The notes: generated by a model not told the origin, from the sequence alone. DNA of 64,000 bases from Megalopta genalis (GCF_051020955.1 NC_135018.1:6242939-6306938); one strand, 5' to 3'. Counted from the stretch's first letter, positions 24,107 to 38,555 are shown. Made by a program: numbers and translations.

Positions 24107-25425
24107 TACTACTGTGATCAAAAAGTAAGGTGAATTTGTTTATAAAATGTAAATTCTTTATTTATTCTTCCAAATCAATTTCATCTCCTTCAAAGTAATC
24201 CCCGCCCGATAAAACGCACTGTTTCCAACGCTTTTTCCAGTCCTCGAAACAGTCGGAATAGTCTTTTTCCGGTATAGCCTTCAAGACCTTCTTCGATTCG
24301 GTTTTTATCTCCTCAATCGTGTCAAAACGGTGCCCCCGCATTTTCCTTTTTGAAGTTTGTTGAATAGCCAGAAATCGCACGGTGCCAAATCAGGCGAATA
24401 CGGTGGTTGCGGAACGATATGAGTCGAGATTTTGGCAAAAAAGTCGCGAAGAACCAATGCAGTATGACATGATGCATTATCGTAATGAAGGAACCAAGAG
24501 TTGTTCGCCCATAATTCCGGCCGTTTCAGGCGAATAGCTTCACGCAAACGACGCATACCGCTCAAATAATATTCTTTGTTGACAGTTTGTCCCAGCGGAA
24601 GGAATTCATAGTGCACCATACCACGATGATCAAAGAAAACTGTCAACATAACCTTGATTTTCGATCGACTTTGCCGTGGTCTTTTCGGTCTTGCTTCACC
24701 TTTTGCACGATATTCGCTGGATTGGTCGGTTGTTTCAGGGTCGTATGCGTAAATCCAAGTCTCGTCTCCAGTAATGATGCATTTCAAGTGGTGCTGATAG
24801 TCAGACAGCAAAGTCTCACACACATCAACGCGACGCTTTTTTTCCAACAAATTGAGCGATTTTGGCACCAATCGAGACTTGACGCGTTTGAGACACAAAA
24901 CATCCTTCAAAATGGTTTGGGCTGAACCAAATGATATTCCAACACTATCAGCGAGGTCTCTTATTGTCAATCGACGATTTTCAAGCACCAAATCTTCGAT
25001 TTTTTGGACGTGGCCCTCGTCGGTAGACGTTGATGGTCGTCCAGAGCGCGGTTCGTCTTCAACGCGGTCTCGGCCCGCTTTGAACTCGTTGTACCACTTA
25101 TAAACGTTTTTTTGTGCCATAGTTTGATCACCAAAGGCCTTCCGCAACATTTTCAACGTATCCGCATAAGAATATTCGTTCCGCAAACAAAATTTGATGC
25201 AAGTTCTTTGCTCAACAAAATCACCCATTGTAAAAATCGAAAAATTCACTTTTGGTCGTTTACTAAAACACGTGTAACTCGGAGATAATTAAACCATTTA
25301 ACAAACAGACGCTTGGCAATTGTTATAGACAGTCCTACCAACCTAGGAAAAAAACAATTGCCTGCCTTCCTAATGTCCGGGAGTTTTAAATGACAATTTC
25401 ACCTTACTTTTTGATCACAGTAGTA
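24107..25425 (-). mobile_element. mariner transposon, near full length (1315 bp)
   Basis: Flanked by TA (24107-24108 and 25424-25425). Both termini read inward begin CTACTGTGATCAAAAAGTAA and continue GGTGAA, giving a perfect 26-bp inverted repeat. The transposase occupies most of the interior on the minus strand. Size, TA target and D,D34D protein are all typical of mariner. A second, shortened copy is at 50817-51736, nearly identical outside its deletion, so the family was active recently. The transposase reading frame is broken near its 3' end. Confidence 0.97.
24162..25249 (-). pseudogene. mariner transposase (D,D34D), C-terminal frameshift
   Basis: This is the enzyme that cuts and pastes the surrounding mariner. 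The frame is open from 25249 for about 298 residues. The first helix-turn-helix is at residues 12-60 (ending KWYNEFKAGR), a GRPS hook at 70-73 and the second HTH at 82-125. The linker RLVPKSL is at 126-132, the position of the WVPHEL motif. Catalytic Asps are at 162 (TGDETW), 257 (HYDNA) and 292 (YSPDLAPCD), with 34 residues between the last two. Near 24345-24355 one extra base, relative to the copy at 51.5 kb, shifts the frame. The true C-terminus (ending GDYFEGDEIDLEE) continues in another minus-strand frame to 24162. The start could be Met1 or Met8 (MGDFVEQ). All catalytic residues survive, so damage is limited to the last 45 or so residues. Confidence 0.95.
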
Positions 25426-26120
25426 TAATACAATTTATTTGGAAAATTTCTATTCTATGTAGAGACTGGAGTCCGACGATGTGAACGAATAAATGAAATT
25501 GTACCGTTTAAACAAGATAATCCCGTGACATAAATACAACATAGGAGAACTTTGGAGAAGGAAAATTTTGATCCCGAGAAATGCATGATGACGACTAATT
25601 TGTGCGCGTGGCAAGTAGAGTGTCCCGCTAAAAGCAAACTTTTGTCAACAAGGCAACGTCAAGTTAATTGGCGAATCGCAATATTGACGGCGCTGTGTTT
25701 CGATCGTTTTGAATGGCGCATAGTTCTGTAATTAAATATCAGTGTCAATTGGGAGCAACAACCGGTGACCGGAACCAAAACGCTCTTGGAAAAGCTGTTC
25801 CGTGCGGAAACCATGGTATCGTGATTTTACAATAATTGAACGCATTGATTTTTCACTTTTGAGGAGGATCGAGCTCGAAGACTCGCAGGGAAATTTGGAA
25901 ATTGAAAATTTTGTCGTTACGGTAACGTTTCTTAATGATGTTACAGTTTAAAAAAAATTACTCTTGCGATTTTGATATTGCCTAATCTCAAGATGCAACC
26001 TATACGATTCCAAAAAATTCTATACACTTGATGTTTTATTGAATATTTCAGTCAAATCGTATAGCTGTGTGAATACCAAAATTAGTCTGTTCCTGTATCA
26101 AAAGTGGTCTCGATACAATT
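25426..26120. other. Unannotated sequence
   Basis: No gene or repeat recognised. Confidence 0.45.
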
Positions 26121-26121
26121 A

Positions 26122-26150
26122 AGTCTGCGGATTTTATGCGTTTATGACAA
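26122..26150 (+). repeat. Solo left terminus resembling TA-1
   Basis: AAGTCTGCGGATTTTATGCGTTTATGACAA matches the TA-1 left end. No right end is found within 300 bp. Confidence 0.45.
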
Positions 26151-26159
26151 GTACGAGCA

Positions 26160-26312
26160 GATACAATTGAAAACAGTATAATTAAGTACAATTAAAACAG
26201 TACAATTGAGTGCAATTTAAAACAGCACCATTAAGTACAATTGAGACAGTATAATTAGAACAGCGTAGTTAATACAGTACAATGAACAGCACAATTAAAA
26301 CAGTTACATTAA
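26160..26312. repeat. Minisatellite (AGTACAATTAAAAC)n
   Basis: Degenerate tandem units of about 14-17 bp built on ACAGTACAATTAA. Confidence 0.8.
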
Positions 26313-28755
26313 GATAATCGAAGAATAGCAACACGCAGCATTTTCAACCGGCTAAAAATAATCAAAGGAGAAATTCCGAAATGTTTTATAAAATCTATAT
26401 TGAAAATATTCTTTTTCATTTTAAATACGAATTCTGGCATGTACGATGACTTCCGTTGCAGCCGGAGAAAAGATTGTTTAGATCAACCTACCCGAAAGTA
26501 ACAAATTAATCGATAAACTATGGAAAAACACTACATTCCATCATTTTCGTTCGAATCGATTATCTTTCGAATTAATTCCTGTACAAATCAATTCTTGCTC
26601 GAATAACAAATAACTTCTTACTCCGACGAGTTGTTATCTAGATAAATTTTTATTCGATTCGATATTTGTTCGACGATGTCGAATAAAATTTTATTCATTA
26701 TTAATCTTTATCTCTTATCCGTCGTGCGAATAAAATGTTGCATGAAACTCCGCTTTTAGCCAATTTTTTTCAGACCAAATATTTCACCGTGCGGCGTGGC
26801 AAAACTGACGTTGGAACATTTTTTCGCGTGTGCCGTGATATCGAACGCGTGACTCGCATAATTCCATGACCATCAATCGCAGGCTCCTCCTTGTAGGTCT
26901 CGGCGTCTCTGTTCCCGTAGTGTCGTCGAATTAACTCGTTAATCTTCCCCGAAACGGTCCCGGTGGCATCGGATGCTCGAGCACAAGCGGTGGAATAAAC
27001 GCCAAAACAGTCCGCGGCCACGGTAAAACGGGGACACGTAACGATCGTGATTGAGATCCGGCCCGGTAAAAACGGTTCCCGTTTCGACTTATCGAGCGAG
27101 AAACTTTTTCAATCGACCCCCTCAGCCCACTCGTGGCTCCTGTTCCTCGTTTTCTGCCGCGAGTTTAACGATACGATCCGTGTCGAACGCTCGGGAACAG
27201 CCTCAGCGAGCTTCCGCGTCGTCGTGCCGCGCTTCCTCGTTCTCAAAAAGCTGGCCGACGTAGTTAGCGCTGGCTGTGCGCTTGTTTCCTGTATCGGACG
27301 AATTAATATTTGCTCGAGGAGACTTCATCTAGCGACGAGAACCACCGAATCGGAAACGGATGCGCGTAATTTTTATGGGAGAACCGTCATGAATGGGACA
27401 CTTTTGCTTTGGGACAAGATAACAAAAAAACTAAACGATTTATCTAGTTCCAGTTTGAAACATTCGAAAGATCAGTTCTTTACTAGAAGAATGAGAACCG
27501 TATAGATGAGTTTCACCTACGTTTACTTGTTTTATTTTTAATATTTGAAAACGGGCATTTTCTGCTATTCATTAATTGGTTGCATTGAATGGAACAGGCA
27601 CGTTCACGAATGGGACGAAATAAGTAACGATATAAGGTAATTTTGGTACTAATCTTATAAGTACTGTTTTCGTATTGATTCTAAGTACATATGATAGTAC
27701 ATAATTATAGTTAATATCACAGGTTATTATTTTATCGCAAGAGATGATCCTTTCGATGAAAAGAAACTGAAAGGAATTAACAAAAATTTCTGAATAAAAA
27801 TATCTTTAAATAATAATTAAAAATTAAATATAAAATTATATTATCACAAAATAAAAATTATATTATTACAAAATAAAAATTATCCGAACAAGAGTATCCT
27901 AAAAATTAATGGAATAATATGCCGAAAAAGTTTGAGGCATCTTTTATGCGACATGTTTCATTTACCCATTTACTGCAGATCTTTCACTGATGTACGCACG
28001 ATATAGTTACAAAATATAGGAACAATTTTATTATAAAATGTTCGGTAATTTTTGAGATAATGATGATGCCTCATTCAATATGTGTCCCATTCATAATGGT
28101 TCTCTCCTAGTATTTTTCGTTCTGCTGGGTTAACTAAAGTTCGTTCGCAGTCACCATCGTTAACGCTTAACGCACAACACGTTTCTTCATCCGTCTTCAA
28201 CGTGTTGACTGCCGCGTCAGCCATGTTTGAGCATTATTTCTTCAAACTTGAAAGTTAATTTCTACGCTGATGGATCGAGTGTATCAGTTAGCACACGTAC
28301 AGAATGCAGCAGCGTCGAAAGAGTAGCATCGAACGTGTTCGCGTTTATATTTTTATTTTGTCTAACAGATCACTTTGATTTCGTGCGATTCTTGAGGCTA
28401 TTGTTTTGGCAGTCCAAGTGTTAAAAATGAATTCCCGTCGTAGACAAACTTCCTGGAAATTTGTAGGATTTAAAAGAGTCAAGCATCTGCTGTCGCACTG
28501 TGTCAAAATGTCCGTCATATTTCTTTCTTCGAAAAAGATATACGTATATTGTCGTGAGAAGAATGAAATTAATTCACGATACACTTGGAAGCGAGTATTG
28601 GATTCTAATAAAGAAAACGATGTTCCAGAATGTTCAAATTGTATTCTCAAATTTTTGGGTCTCGATGGTATTGCTGATTTAGTTTAATTAAATTGAATGA
28701 TAAACGTTAGAAACCGATTAAGATTTGTACATCGCGCGCGCGTTTGGAGAGTAAA
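26313..28755. other. Unannotated; CpG-rich block 26780-27360
   Basis: The plus frame at 27047-27505 (152 codons) begins in the CpG-rich block and has no recognisable domain. 27530-28110 is AT-rich with AAATAAAAATTAT repetitions. No supported gene. Confidence 0.45.
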
Positions 28756-28757
28756 TA

Positions 28758-28970
28758 CGGTAAATTCTCCCGAATTTTTCTTCAGCTTGTAAACAAATGG
28801 ACAAGTTGGGATGAGGAGATACGATTACTCGAGCCTGGTGGCTCATTTTTATAGTTGCTGATTGTCAACAATTATAAAAACGAGGTGCAAAGCTCGAATA
28901 ATCGTATCTTCTCTTACCAAATTATCCATTTTTGTTTATAAGCTGAAGGAAAATTAGGGAGAATTTACTG
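28758..28970. mobile_element. TA-2 palindromic MITE, copy 2 (complete)
   Basis: TA (28756-28757)|CGGTAAATTCTCCCG ... GGGAGAATTTACTG|TA (28971-28972). 213 bp, almost entirely one inverted repeat with arms of about 100 bp meeting near 28862. The left end has CGG in place of CAG. Non-coding. Confidence 0.9.
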
Positions 28971-29448
28971 TAATAATTTCCTGTTGGGAGATTTTTTTTT
29001 GGAGAACCAGTTCGACGAGTCCGATACGATGGCGATACTTGTGACGATACGATACTTTGTTGAAATTTTTTAGCTGTTTCAACAATGTGGAGAAAATCGA
29101 GAACTCGCGGATCCGCTGTCACCTGTAATGGATAGATGCACGGATAATACGACGGTTCTGATAAGTGGCGATCGGATAATTGGAACCGCACAGTAAATAT
29201 ACGACGATGCAGATCGAAATATACAATCCTGTTCATGCAAACAGGGCACGGCAAACAGAATCCGGACAGGCTTTATATCGATTAGCGATTTCTGCTCGTC
29301 AAAAGCTAATTTTTCGTTTCACTTGATGATTACATCTTATTTTATTCCTCGAGACGAATCAATGATACAAGCCAGAGTTCATTTTCTATTGTACTCTAAA
29401 CTCTCTAACACAGAAATATTAATATTAATAAAAGTAGACACTCGATTA

Positions 29449-29580
29449 GACTGCCGGTCTTTCTGCAAAATAAAGATTGTTTAAGTTAATTGCGAGAAAC
29501 ATAAGTTAAATGAAAATTGATAACAGGAGTTCCGGTAGAAGTTCACTAGGGTAGTGAAGCCAGTTACTGTAAATCCAGTC
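29449..29580. mobile_element. Possible short TA-1 copy
   Basis: TA|GACTGCCGGTCTTTCTGCAAAATAAA at the left and GTAAATCCAGTC at the right. The right end is weak and the length (132 bp) is below the usual 197 bp. Confidence 0.35.
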
Positions 29581-29600
29581 TTGGCATTGTTATTAAACAA

Positions 29601-29735
29601 TGTACATTACTCCTTAAGTTCTTAAGAAATGTCATTAAAATTGCTGAAATTATGTTTAGCAGCGAAACTTCCTGAAGGCCGCCAATAGAGCACAACAATT
29701 GACTCCTCTACCCTACATTGCCTAAAATTTCGTTG
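29601..29735 (+). repeat. Dispersed repeat G, uninterrupted copy
   Basis: TTAAG..CTTxAGAAATGTCATTxAAATTGCT, TAGCAGCGAAA.TTCCTGAAGGC and ATTG..TCCTCT.CCCTA occur in the same order at 57325-57415 plus 57630-57650. There a TA-2 element splits the sequence. The copy here is the empty site. Confidence 0.8.
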
Positions 29736-31215
29736 CAATAAACGGAGTTCGGATAAGCGTACGTTTCTTTCGATACACATGGGAAGTCAAATTCGCTGTA
29801 ATCACAGCGCATTCCTATCGTTCGTGGTCGAGGCCGATGTCCAAGGTGGAGGCTTGATTGGCCGGTATTAAGGTTAGAGTAGCGCAGGAAGCAACAATGG
29901 GCATCAGCGTCGACAGTGGATTGGCATCTGCCGGCAGAAGCAACTCGAAAGCTGTACTGATCGTTACACTTCGACAAAATCCGATCAATCCTTCGGCCCC
30001 CGCCCGTTCCGTGCACTCTCTGTTCCCTTGTAATTAGCTCAGGGTTGCAGCAACGAGACGGCGAGTGCATTTATTGGATTCCTCCAGCTGCAACCGCCCG
30101 TCCAACCACTGCCGATACGCGTTTTCACGATGGATTCCGTTCTTAGGCGGTTCGATGATCTCGGAGAAAAGGTATCGGGATCTTTCTATTTAATCTCATC
30201 CACTCGGTGCCCTCTGCCCGTCGTTCTTCCGTCCCTCGCGCTGTTTATCGACTGAAATTTTCATTGGCTTTCGATTAACGGCATGCACTCCGACCTCCGC
30301 GGAACTTTTTTTTTCGAGCGGCCGGCCGCGCTTTGAGCGGGATATTAACGAAACGGGAGCGTAGAACGAATAATGGTATCGATAAGATCCTTTTATGGCC
30401 CGGCCGAGAGTAATGGGGCTCCGATGGAATTTATAGAGCCGATCGGACGTATTTAATCCGATGTAAGTGATGGAATTCTTGTTTTATCCGTCGCAAATTT
30501 TTATGGATTCCTCGGTGGCTCCTCGATCGTGCACCTTTCAGCGAGGAAACGATAAAACGACGCGAAGAAATCATATCACAATTTTTAAGGGCTCTCTATA
30601 AAGGACTGCCATCGATCTTCAACCACCGCAACGATACGAGAAAAATTGTCTCGCGTCTCCGAAGACGTTCGCATTTGCAGGTTCAAAATTTTCGTACAGA
30701 GATAGCATCCTCGGCGATCTATCCGGTATGTGAAGTACAAATGTCTTCGACAAAAATAGATACAACATTATAAAAGTAGAAGCTAGAAGCTTTAAAATGA
30801 GGTTTTGCAGGTCGTTGTACGATTTTTTCCGACGAAGCTGCACTAGTTTAAATGTCGACGATTTAGCTATCGTTCTATTTTGCACGGCAGTGGATTTTCA
30901 TGCGAAATGAAAACTGTCGACCAACAATTCTAGCGAATTGAGAATGGTTTTGGTGTTTGATGGACCAATTTTTCACATAAACGCACGGAGACCGTTAGAC
31001 ATTACTAACACATCGCTAAAATCAAAATTCAGTCTCTAGAATATATGATGTTGTTCGGAAAGTAATTTCTTTCGCGAAACGATGATGTTCAGAGTAAATA
31101 TTACTTATTCATATATCGTACTAAAACGTTATCACATTTTTCTGGTAGCATGGAAATCTTATGCTCCTCGAAGTCCTGTTCTTTTTATCGGGAGGACTCT
31201 GAATCAAATTCTATT
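29736..31215. other. Unannotated; CpG-rich block 29800-30560
   Basis: An open stretch beginning ATGGATTCCG at 30130 is followed after 14 codons by AAG|GTATCG, which could be a splice donor, but nothing links it to a gene. 30600-31215 shows nothing I recognise. Confidence 0.4.
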
Positions 31216-31446
31216 TTAACCCTTCGCACTCGAAGCCATTTTAACTGTAAATCTAAAATAATGTCTCTGACTTATAGTATCTCCATTTTATACGACAATG
31301 TGCATTTTATCGATGCAATTTATTAAATCATACTTTTAATACAATTTGTTCAATCTAAACTTCGGTAATATAAAAATGATCTTGGAACGTGGTATAACAA
31401 GTTCAGTGGTGCCTCAGAGTCACACCATTCGAGTGCAAATGGCTAA
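31216..31446. mobile_element. TTAA-2 MITE, copy 2 (uninterrupted)
   Basis: TTAA (31216-31219)|CCCTTCGCACTCGAAGCC ... CATTCGAGTGCAAATGG|CTAA. It is the same element as 2736-3219 but lacks the nested insert: at 31360-31375 the sequence runs straight through where that copy holds a TTAA-3 element. The imperfect palindrome GTGGTGCCTCAGAGTCACACC lies inside the right end. Confidence 0.8.
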
Positions 31447-32475
31447 CAAGCTTACGAAACAAAAGTTTTCCTCGTACCGAAATTACTTTACGAACAACCA
31501 AATGCAGCTACAATTACGCGAGCATTCTATGAATGAAATTCATTCGAATCCGCCGAGTAAACAGGCTCGATACGACACAATACCTCGAATCACCGTCAGG
31601 TACACAAAGGCCGAAAATCACGCACAATTACACCGTCGGCAAACAACTGGGCCAAGAAAATTCTCCTCCGCAACGTTCATTATCAACGGTTCGAATAGTT
31701 GTGCAACTAGTCTAATTATACGACGTTCGAAACTCGCGATCGCGGGAGAATGCCGGCGACCGCATATGGCAGTTCTCCTGAGACGTTAACATCGGCAGCA
31801 GTGGGGTTACACGTCGTCGATTAGACGGCGGACACATCAAACGAGACTTCGCCGTAAAACCGGGCGCCTTGGAACAGAAGCGAGCCTGGCAAGTAGCGGC
31901 CGCTGCTTCTGGCGTGTGCGACTCTGCTTTAGGGCGTGTGCGACTCTGCTTTAGGGCGAGCGCGACGTTTCCGCGTCAAAGACGTTCCTTTCGTTCGCGA
32001 TTAGCCGCCGCGCCGCTACCAGCAACAATCGAGCGTGTTTATTGGATTACCAGGTGTCATCCTCCTGCAGACAGATCTCACACTCGTTTCTCGTCTTGAA
32101 CAAGTCGCTCCTGTCGCGAATAACCTGATCCAAACGTAACTTTGTTTAGAGGAAAATTTGATTTCGCAGTTTCAACCCTTTCGATATTTCATCGAGAGCC
32201 ACATCGCGTTTCATTTGTCGTATTCACGAAGAATCTACCATGGTCTCTATATGATTTACAGTATGAATTAAAGTTGTACTAATTCAATCGCTTAATGTAA
32301 TTCAATTACATTGTGATTCGGTTACGTAATTTAATTAGATTGTATTTCAATGACATTGCAATTCGGTCACGTATTACGTATTAATTTTTCTAGCATCCCA
32401 AACAATTGCAAGCGAACAAATTTTATTTCACTTATTCTCTTGTAAACTAGTCGGATTAACATATTCATGACAAAA
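31447..32475. other. Unannotated; contains a 22-bp tandem duplication
   Basis: GCGTGTGCGACTCTGCTTTAGG occurs twice in a row at about 31911-31954. The plus frames at 31346-31789 and 31869-32099 have no recognisable domains, and the first overlaps the MITE. Confidence 0.45.
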
Positions 32476-32600
32476 GAATTCAAGTCATTCGGAAAGAAGT
32501 TATTCCATTTGAAAAGCTGTTAACATACTTCCCGCGGCGAGTGTGAAGCATCCTGCCAAATTTCATCGAAGTCGATGCGAGAGCTATGTCTGATGCTCCA
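32476..32600. repeat. Fragment of the AATATTGG long-TIR family
   Basis: GAATTCAAGTCATTCGG..AGAAGTTATTCCATTTGAAAAGCTGT and AAATTTCATCGAAGTCGATG match the arm and interior of 12751-13445. Confidence 0.55.
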
Positions 32601-35478
32601 CACGCAAGGCCACCTAGCGGACCCTGACTTCTACGCAGAAACATTTGAAGGACATTCGGGATCAGCGAATCGAATAGCTTCCTGCGAAAAGTCCTTCTAG
32701 CAGTCGTTTAATAACAGCTGTAGCAGGTAGTGGCCTCATTGAACAATGCCTTCGCGCGCGAACTAGTCAAAAGAATGGAACTCGAAGAGACCTGTCCCAG
32801 GCTCCGGCGGCCCTGAAAGCCGCCCCGAAGCCGTCCTCTCGGCGTCGCCTCGCCTCGACAACGTCTCTGCGATGCCAAGAACCCGCGGGTAACGGTCCTG
32901 AAATATTTCCAGGGTGGTCCCGCCGCCTGAACGAACCCCTGCAGACAAAGCGGGGGTGGCGACAGGGTGGCAGCGCGGTCGGGGTCCAGAGGCCGGGGCG
33001 GGAGGAACCCTAACAAATTGTCATTTGCAGAGCGCAATACTCGTTCCGTCCGCGCAATAATCCAGCGAACTGCAACGGCAGCGACGACGCGAATCCTTAT
33101 AAGAAGAAATGCAACGCGACGCGACGAGGGGTCGCATAGCGAACCTTTATGATTCGGCGCTGACTACTTAACGCGTGTTTCGGGGATGACACTCTTTGAT
33201 CCTCGCTGAGCGAGAATCCGGGGGTGCGTTTGGGTCGGGAGTTTCCACCGGGGATGCGTGCTGGTAACGTTGAAGGGTCGCGAACCCGGCACGAAGAATG
33301 TCATCGGAGTGCATTGTCTTTTCTGCTTCGCTGTTGCTGGGCCTTTGCTGACGCGTAGGAGAGAGCGGGACGCGGCAGGGTTCGTTGAACTCTTCGAATT
33401 TGGAAGGTCTAGGTTTTAGCCCCTTGCCGCACGGTTTTCATAGCAGATACAATAATTACGATTTCTTCGATTCTAATAATTTCTTGGAAGATAAAGAAAA
33501 TTTACATTTGCGGCGTGTCCGCTCTTACTGGAACGCTTAAATATTGATGGCGAAAGAACAGAATTTTCTTTCGACTTGAAAGAACGGAATAACATTCATA
33601 CTCGATTATACGATGTAACATTAATATACATTCGTGCTTTAAAGTACTGATAAATAAATTTAAAGAACACAAAAAAAGATTGTGTTTCATAAAATTTGTA
33701 ATGTATGTTAATCAAATTGTATTCGTTAGTCTTTAATCTTATCATCCGAATCAAATTTAACCCAACTCTGACAGGCACACAGACGTTTTATGTTCACATA
33801 AAAATGTTGAAAACCCGTATATTTCGTTTTCTCGTTATTCCATTCAATCGAAATTTTCTCAAAAATATCTATACCTTATAAGTCACTTAGTATTAATATA
33901 TAAGTCACTTATACCTACAATTATTTAAATTCTTCTCTTACTTTGAATAGTCTCTACCCATTTTATCCGCCAAAATCTCCAGTCTAATTAGATCAGAATG
34001 ATACAAAGATGAACCAGGGTCCAGACAAAAGATTCGAAATATTCGAATCTGTTTGATCGCGTGCGCCTAAAAATTCGTAATGGGCGCATCGTAGATCCGG
34101 GAACACCGTTCAGTTCACAGCGTGGGGAATGTAATTGCAGCGAATTTTCGAAGGCGCGGCTCTCGATCGCACATGTTCGCCACGAGGAGGGTATGGGCTG
34201 GGTAGTCGAGTTGAGAGGGAGCGGGTCGGTCGAGCGTTCGTTACGGTTGCTTATCAGAAAGGAGAGTATAATTCCAGCTGAAAACGCAAGTTTCACGGCC
34301 AAATTAGATGTCGCTGCAGTCGTGAGATATACTTAAGGGAGCGGCACGGCAGCGAGTCGTTCGTGTGCGCGGGTGCGCGCGTAAATACGCTGATATCGAA
34401 TGGAGGATGTAGGAGGGCGTACAGGGGAGCCACGATAGCACCGGTATCTTACGAATGCGAGTTGGATGCGCGAGCTAGCATCTAGCTGCAGCTTGCTTCA
34501 GCTTCATCCAGCTCCATCCAGCTCCAGCGAGCTCGGGAGAACGAGCCAGCGAGTCCTTGTTTGAAACCGCGATTGTCGTTCCACCGTTCGACCCAGCAGC
34601 CCTGGTTACGATGTAATAATCTGAAAGGGGTCGCGCGGTACGTTACCCCGCAGATACGGCTAAATTAACGCCGGCTAGAATTTTCCAGAAATTAAACGCA
34701 ACAGCCCAGAGCCACGGGATCCCGAAGACGCCGCGCGAAGACTTTGCATCGGTGGTATGGAGCTCCTCGAAGCTTATCCTCGGAGACTCGATTCTCCATC
34801 GGAAGCCCCGATAAGCCTACGCTCCAGGATTTTTGTTTAAGACTCCCGATAGTTTCCACACCGACCTCCCGAGATCGCGATGGCTTCCGTTGCCAGCACC
34901 AGTCCGCCTTCAGAGGATCGAAGCCGGACCCTGCGTGGATTCGGCGGTCGATCAGCTCGAGAGATTGCTCCTGGAACGATCGTCGAGGTATTGGCTTCGT
35001 AGCAGACGTTCTTCGGGCATTCGCGCCTTTCTAGGTTTTGTTTTGATGATTTAAGAATGATCTAAATCTAAATGATCGGAAACAATTTTGGTGTTTGGAA
35101 TTTTTTGATGCAGGGCAATGCCTGCATTTAACAGTTAGGATGCCTGTATGATGACCGATGGCATATGGTGTCACTAATATTGTATCCTATTTTGGAGAAC
35201 AGGTAGTTCTCTTTGAGCCGAGTCCATTTTGTGTGGCAAACCATTTCTTGAGAAATATTATTTGCGGTGTCGTTTATTCCATCTAACCACATATTAGGTT
35301 TTTTTATGTATTTTTGCACGCAAATCGAGGCAGATGAAAGAGATATACGTATCTTCCAAAATAGGGTACACGATTAGGAACTTCATGTGGCATCATATCG
35401 GCAGTTTAAAGGTCAAGTTAGATTATATTAGATTATATATCATAAAGGGCAAATTGTGCAGAATAAAGTGAAATTACA
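32601..35478. other. Unannotated; CpG-rich blocks 32740-33380 and 34050-34990
   Basis: 34480-34530 has short CAGCTCCATC repetitions. Frames up to 109 codons occur on both strands with no recognisable motif. The CpG-rich blocks are candidates for regulatory sequence or undetected exons. Confidence 0.4.
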
Positions 35479-35837
35479 TTAACACTTCGTTGACATTTTG
35501 GGTGCTGTCTTGGTAATCTATAGATAATGCAGATTGTCGACTAGAATCGAAAATCAATGTTTTGTAGAATCTGTTAAATGAAGCAAACATTGTTAGAATC
35601 TACGAAGTACAAGAAGGTTACGAAAATAATTGCAGTAGTACATCCTGCCTTTTTTTTTTAAATTGTGTTTCTTTTAAATATTGTCCTTCTTTTTAATATA
35701 GTCGTTTTTTAAATTTTATCATTCTTTTAAATATAGTCTTCACTTCAAATATTGTCTTTCTTGTAAGTATAATCCTTGTTTTTAAAATCTTTTCTTTCTT
35801 TTAAATCGTGCCACTGGTGTGCCAGTCAACGTGTTAA
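35479..35837. mobile_element. TTAA-3-like MITE with internal CTTTTAAAT minisatellite
   Basis: TTAA (35479-35482)|CACTTCGTTGAC ... GTCAACGTG|TTAA (35834-35837). The interior 35650-35800 is a degenerate tandem repeat of about 24 bp (TCTTTCTTTTAAATATTG). An imperfect palindrome GTGCCACTGGTGTGCCAGT lies inside the right end. The ends match imperfectly. Confidence 0.6.
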
Positions 35838-36283
35838 AAGGAGAGAAATTATTCTAAATTGTAATACAACTGTGTCAACGTAATTACCATAATCTGCAAT
35901 TGCATAAATTCTATTCAGTACAGCAGAAACATTTTAAACTTAACAGCATTTAATGCAATTACAGGAGGATTAATTATGTCGACACAGTTGCATTTCAATG
36001 CAAAATAATTTCTCTTCTTTTAATACGTTCACTAATGACCCTCTTGATAATGTGTTTCCTATCGTTCTTGGCAGCAATGGAGATTTTACATTCGTGCGAT
36101 AATGATTTAAGAATGTTAAGAAACATCTTGTCAACAGTCTCGCAACGGGACCGTTGATTTCATGCATTTATGTAGCAAAACACGTATAATGCAAAATACA
36201 CAACGTTATCGATACCCGAAACAGATTTAGTAATAAAATCACAAGTTTCAACATTAATCACAAACATTTATTCCGCGATATTA

Positions 36284-36284
<1 letters not shown>
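35838..36284. other. Unannotated sequence
   Basis: AT-rich, with TA-1-like words (GCAAATTGCATAAATT, TTTCATGCATTTATG) but no element boundaries. Confidence 0.45.

Positions 36285-36322
<38 letters not shown>
36285..36322. repeat. (CA)n(TA)n microsatellite
   Basis: CACACACA... to about 36310, then TATATATATATA. Confidence 0.95.
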
Positions 36323-37906
<1,584 letters not shown>

Positions 37907-37908
37907 TA

Positions 37909-38555
37909 CAGTGACGAGCAAATGTGAATTTCTTAAAAAATTGTTCAAAGATGATAACAATTTCATCCGCAATGCAACAAATTATTTGGACTAATAAGAT
38001 GTAATTATTGATTCTAAAGTTATTATTAGATTGTGGATCTTCCGGCAAAATAAAAATTATAATAGGAAAAAGATATTAAAAATATTAAAGTCTCTTAAAA
38101 AGAATCTCTTAAAATCTTTTAATATTCTCGTTGCTTTAAATTTCACGTAACCATTTTTATCACAAATGCATAAAATCCGCGGTCTAGTTATTACTCAAGC
38201 GAACGTAATTAATATACGGCGAATTTTATTCATTTACAGTAAAAATGAGTAGACCAAATGCAAACCGTAATATACATTGAAAGAATTTAAAAATGCTGCT
38301 GTATTAATTTTTCACCGTTCAAATAATCAAGAAATGAGGTGAACTATGCCTATACAATTTTTATTTTGCTGAATTGCTAATTTAAAAATCAAAATGCAAT
38401 TTATTTTGATGATTCAAAGATCAAAGTACAATTTATCTTGCTGATTTAAAAATCCGCTGTCCAGTAATTATGAACATGTAGCAGTTTCTTTTACATATGA
38501 TTACGATATACGGAATATTTTCCAAACATGCGATGTTCATTTTTGTTCGTCACTG
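37909..38555. mobile_element. Tc1-like non-autonomous element hosting a TA-1 MITE
   Basis: TA (37907-37908)|CAGTGACGAGCAAATGTGAA ... TTCATTTTTGTTCGTCACTG|TA (38556-38557). The reverse-complemented right end is CAGTGACGAACAAAAATGAA. CAGTG ends and TA targets are typical of Tc1 elements. The 647-bp body has no transposase frame. A TA-1 element sits inside at 38029-38184, and a weak second TA-1-like right end (AAAAATCCGCTGTCCAGTAATTA) is near 38448. Confidence 0.8.
38029..38184. mobile_element. TA-1 MITE, copy 3, nested
   Basis: TA (38027-38028)|GATTGTGGATCTTCCGGCAAA ... ATGCATAAAATCCGCGGTC|TA (38185-38186). 156 bp, shorter than the usual 197 bp. Confidence 0.65.

Noticed and set aside
30130..30171. 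Possible first coding exon (ATG, 14 codons, then a GTATCG donor)
   Set aside because: Too short to judge, with no recognisable peptide and no partner exon found.
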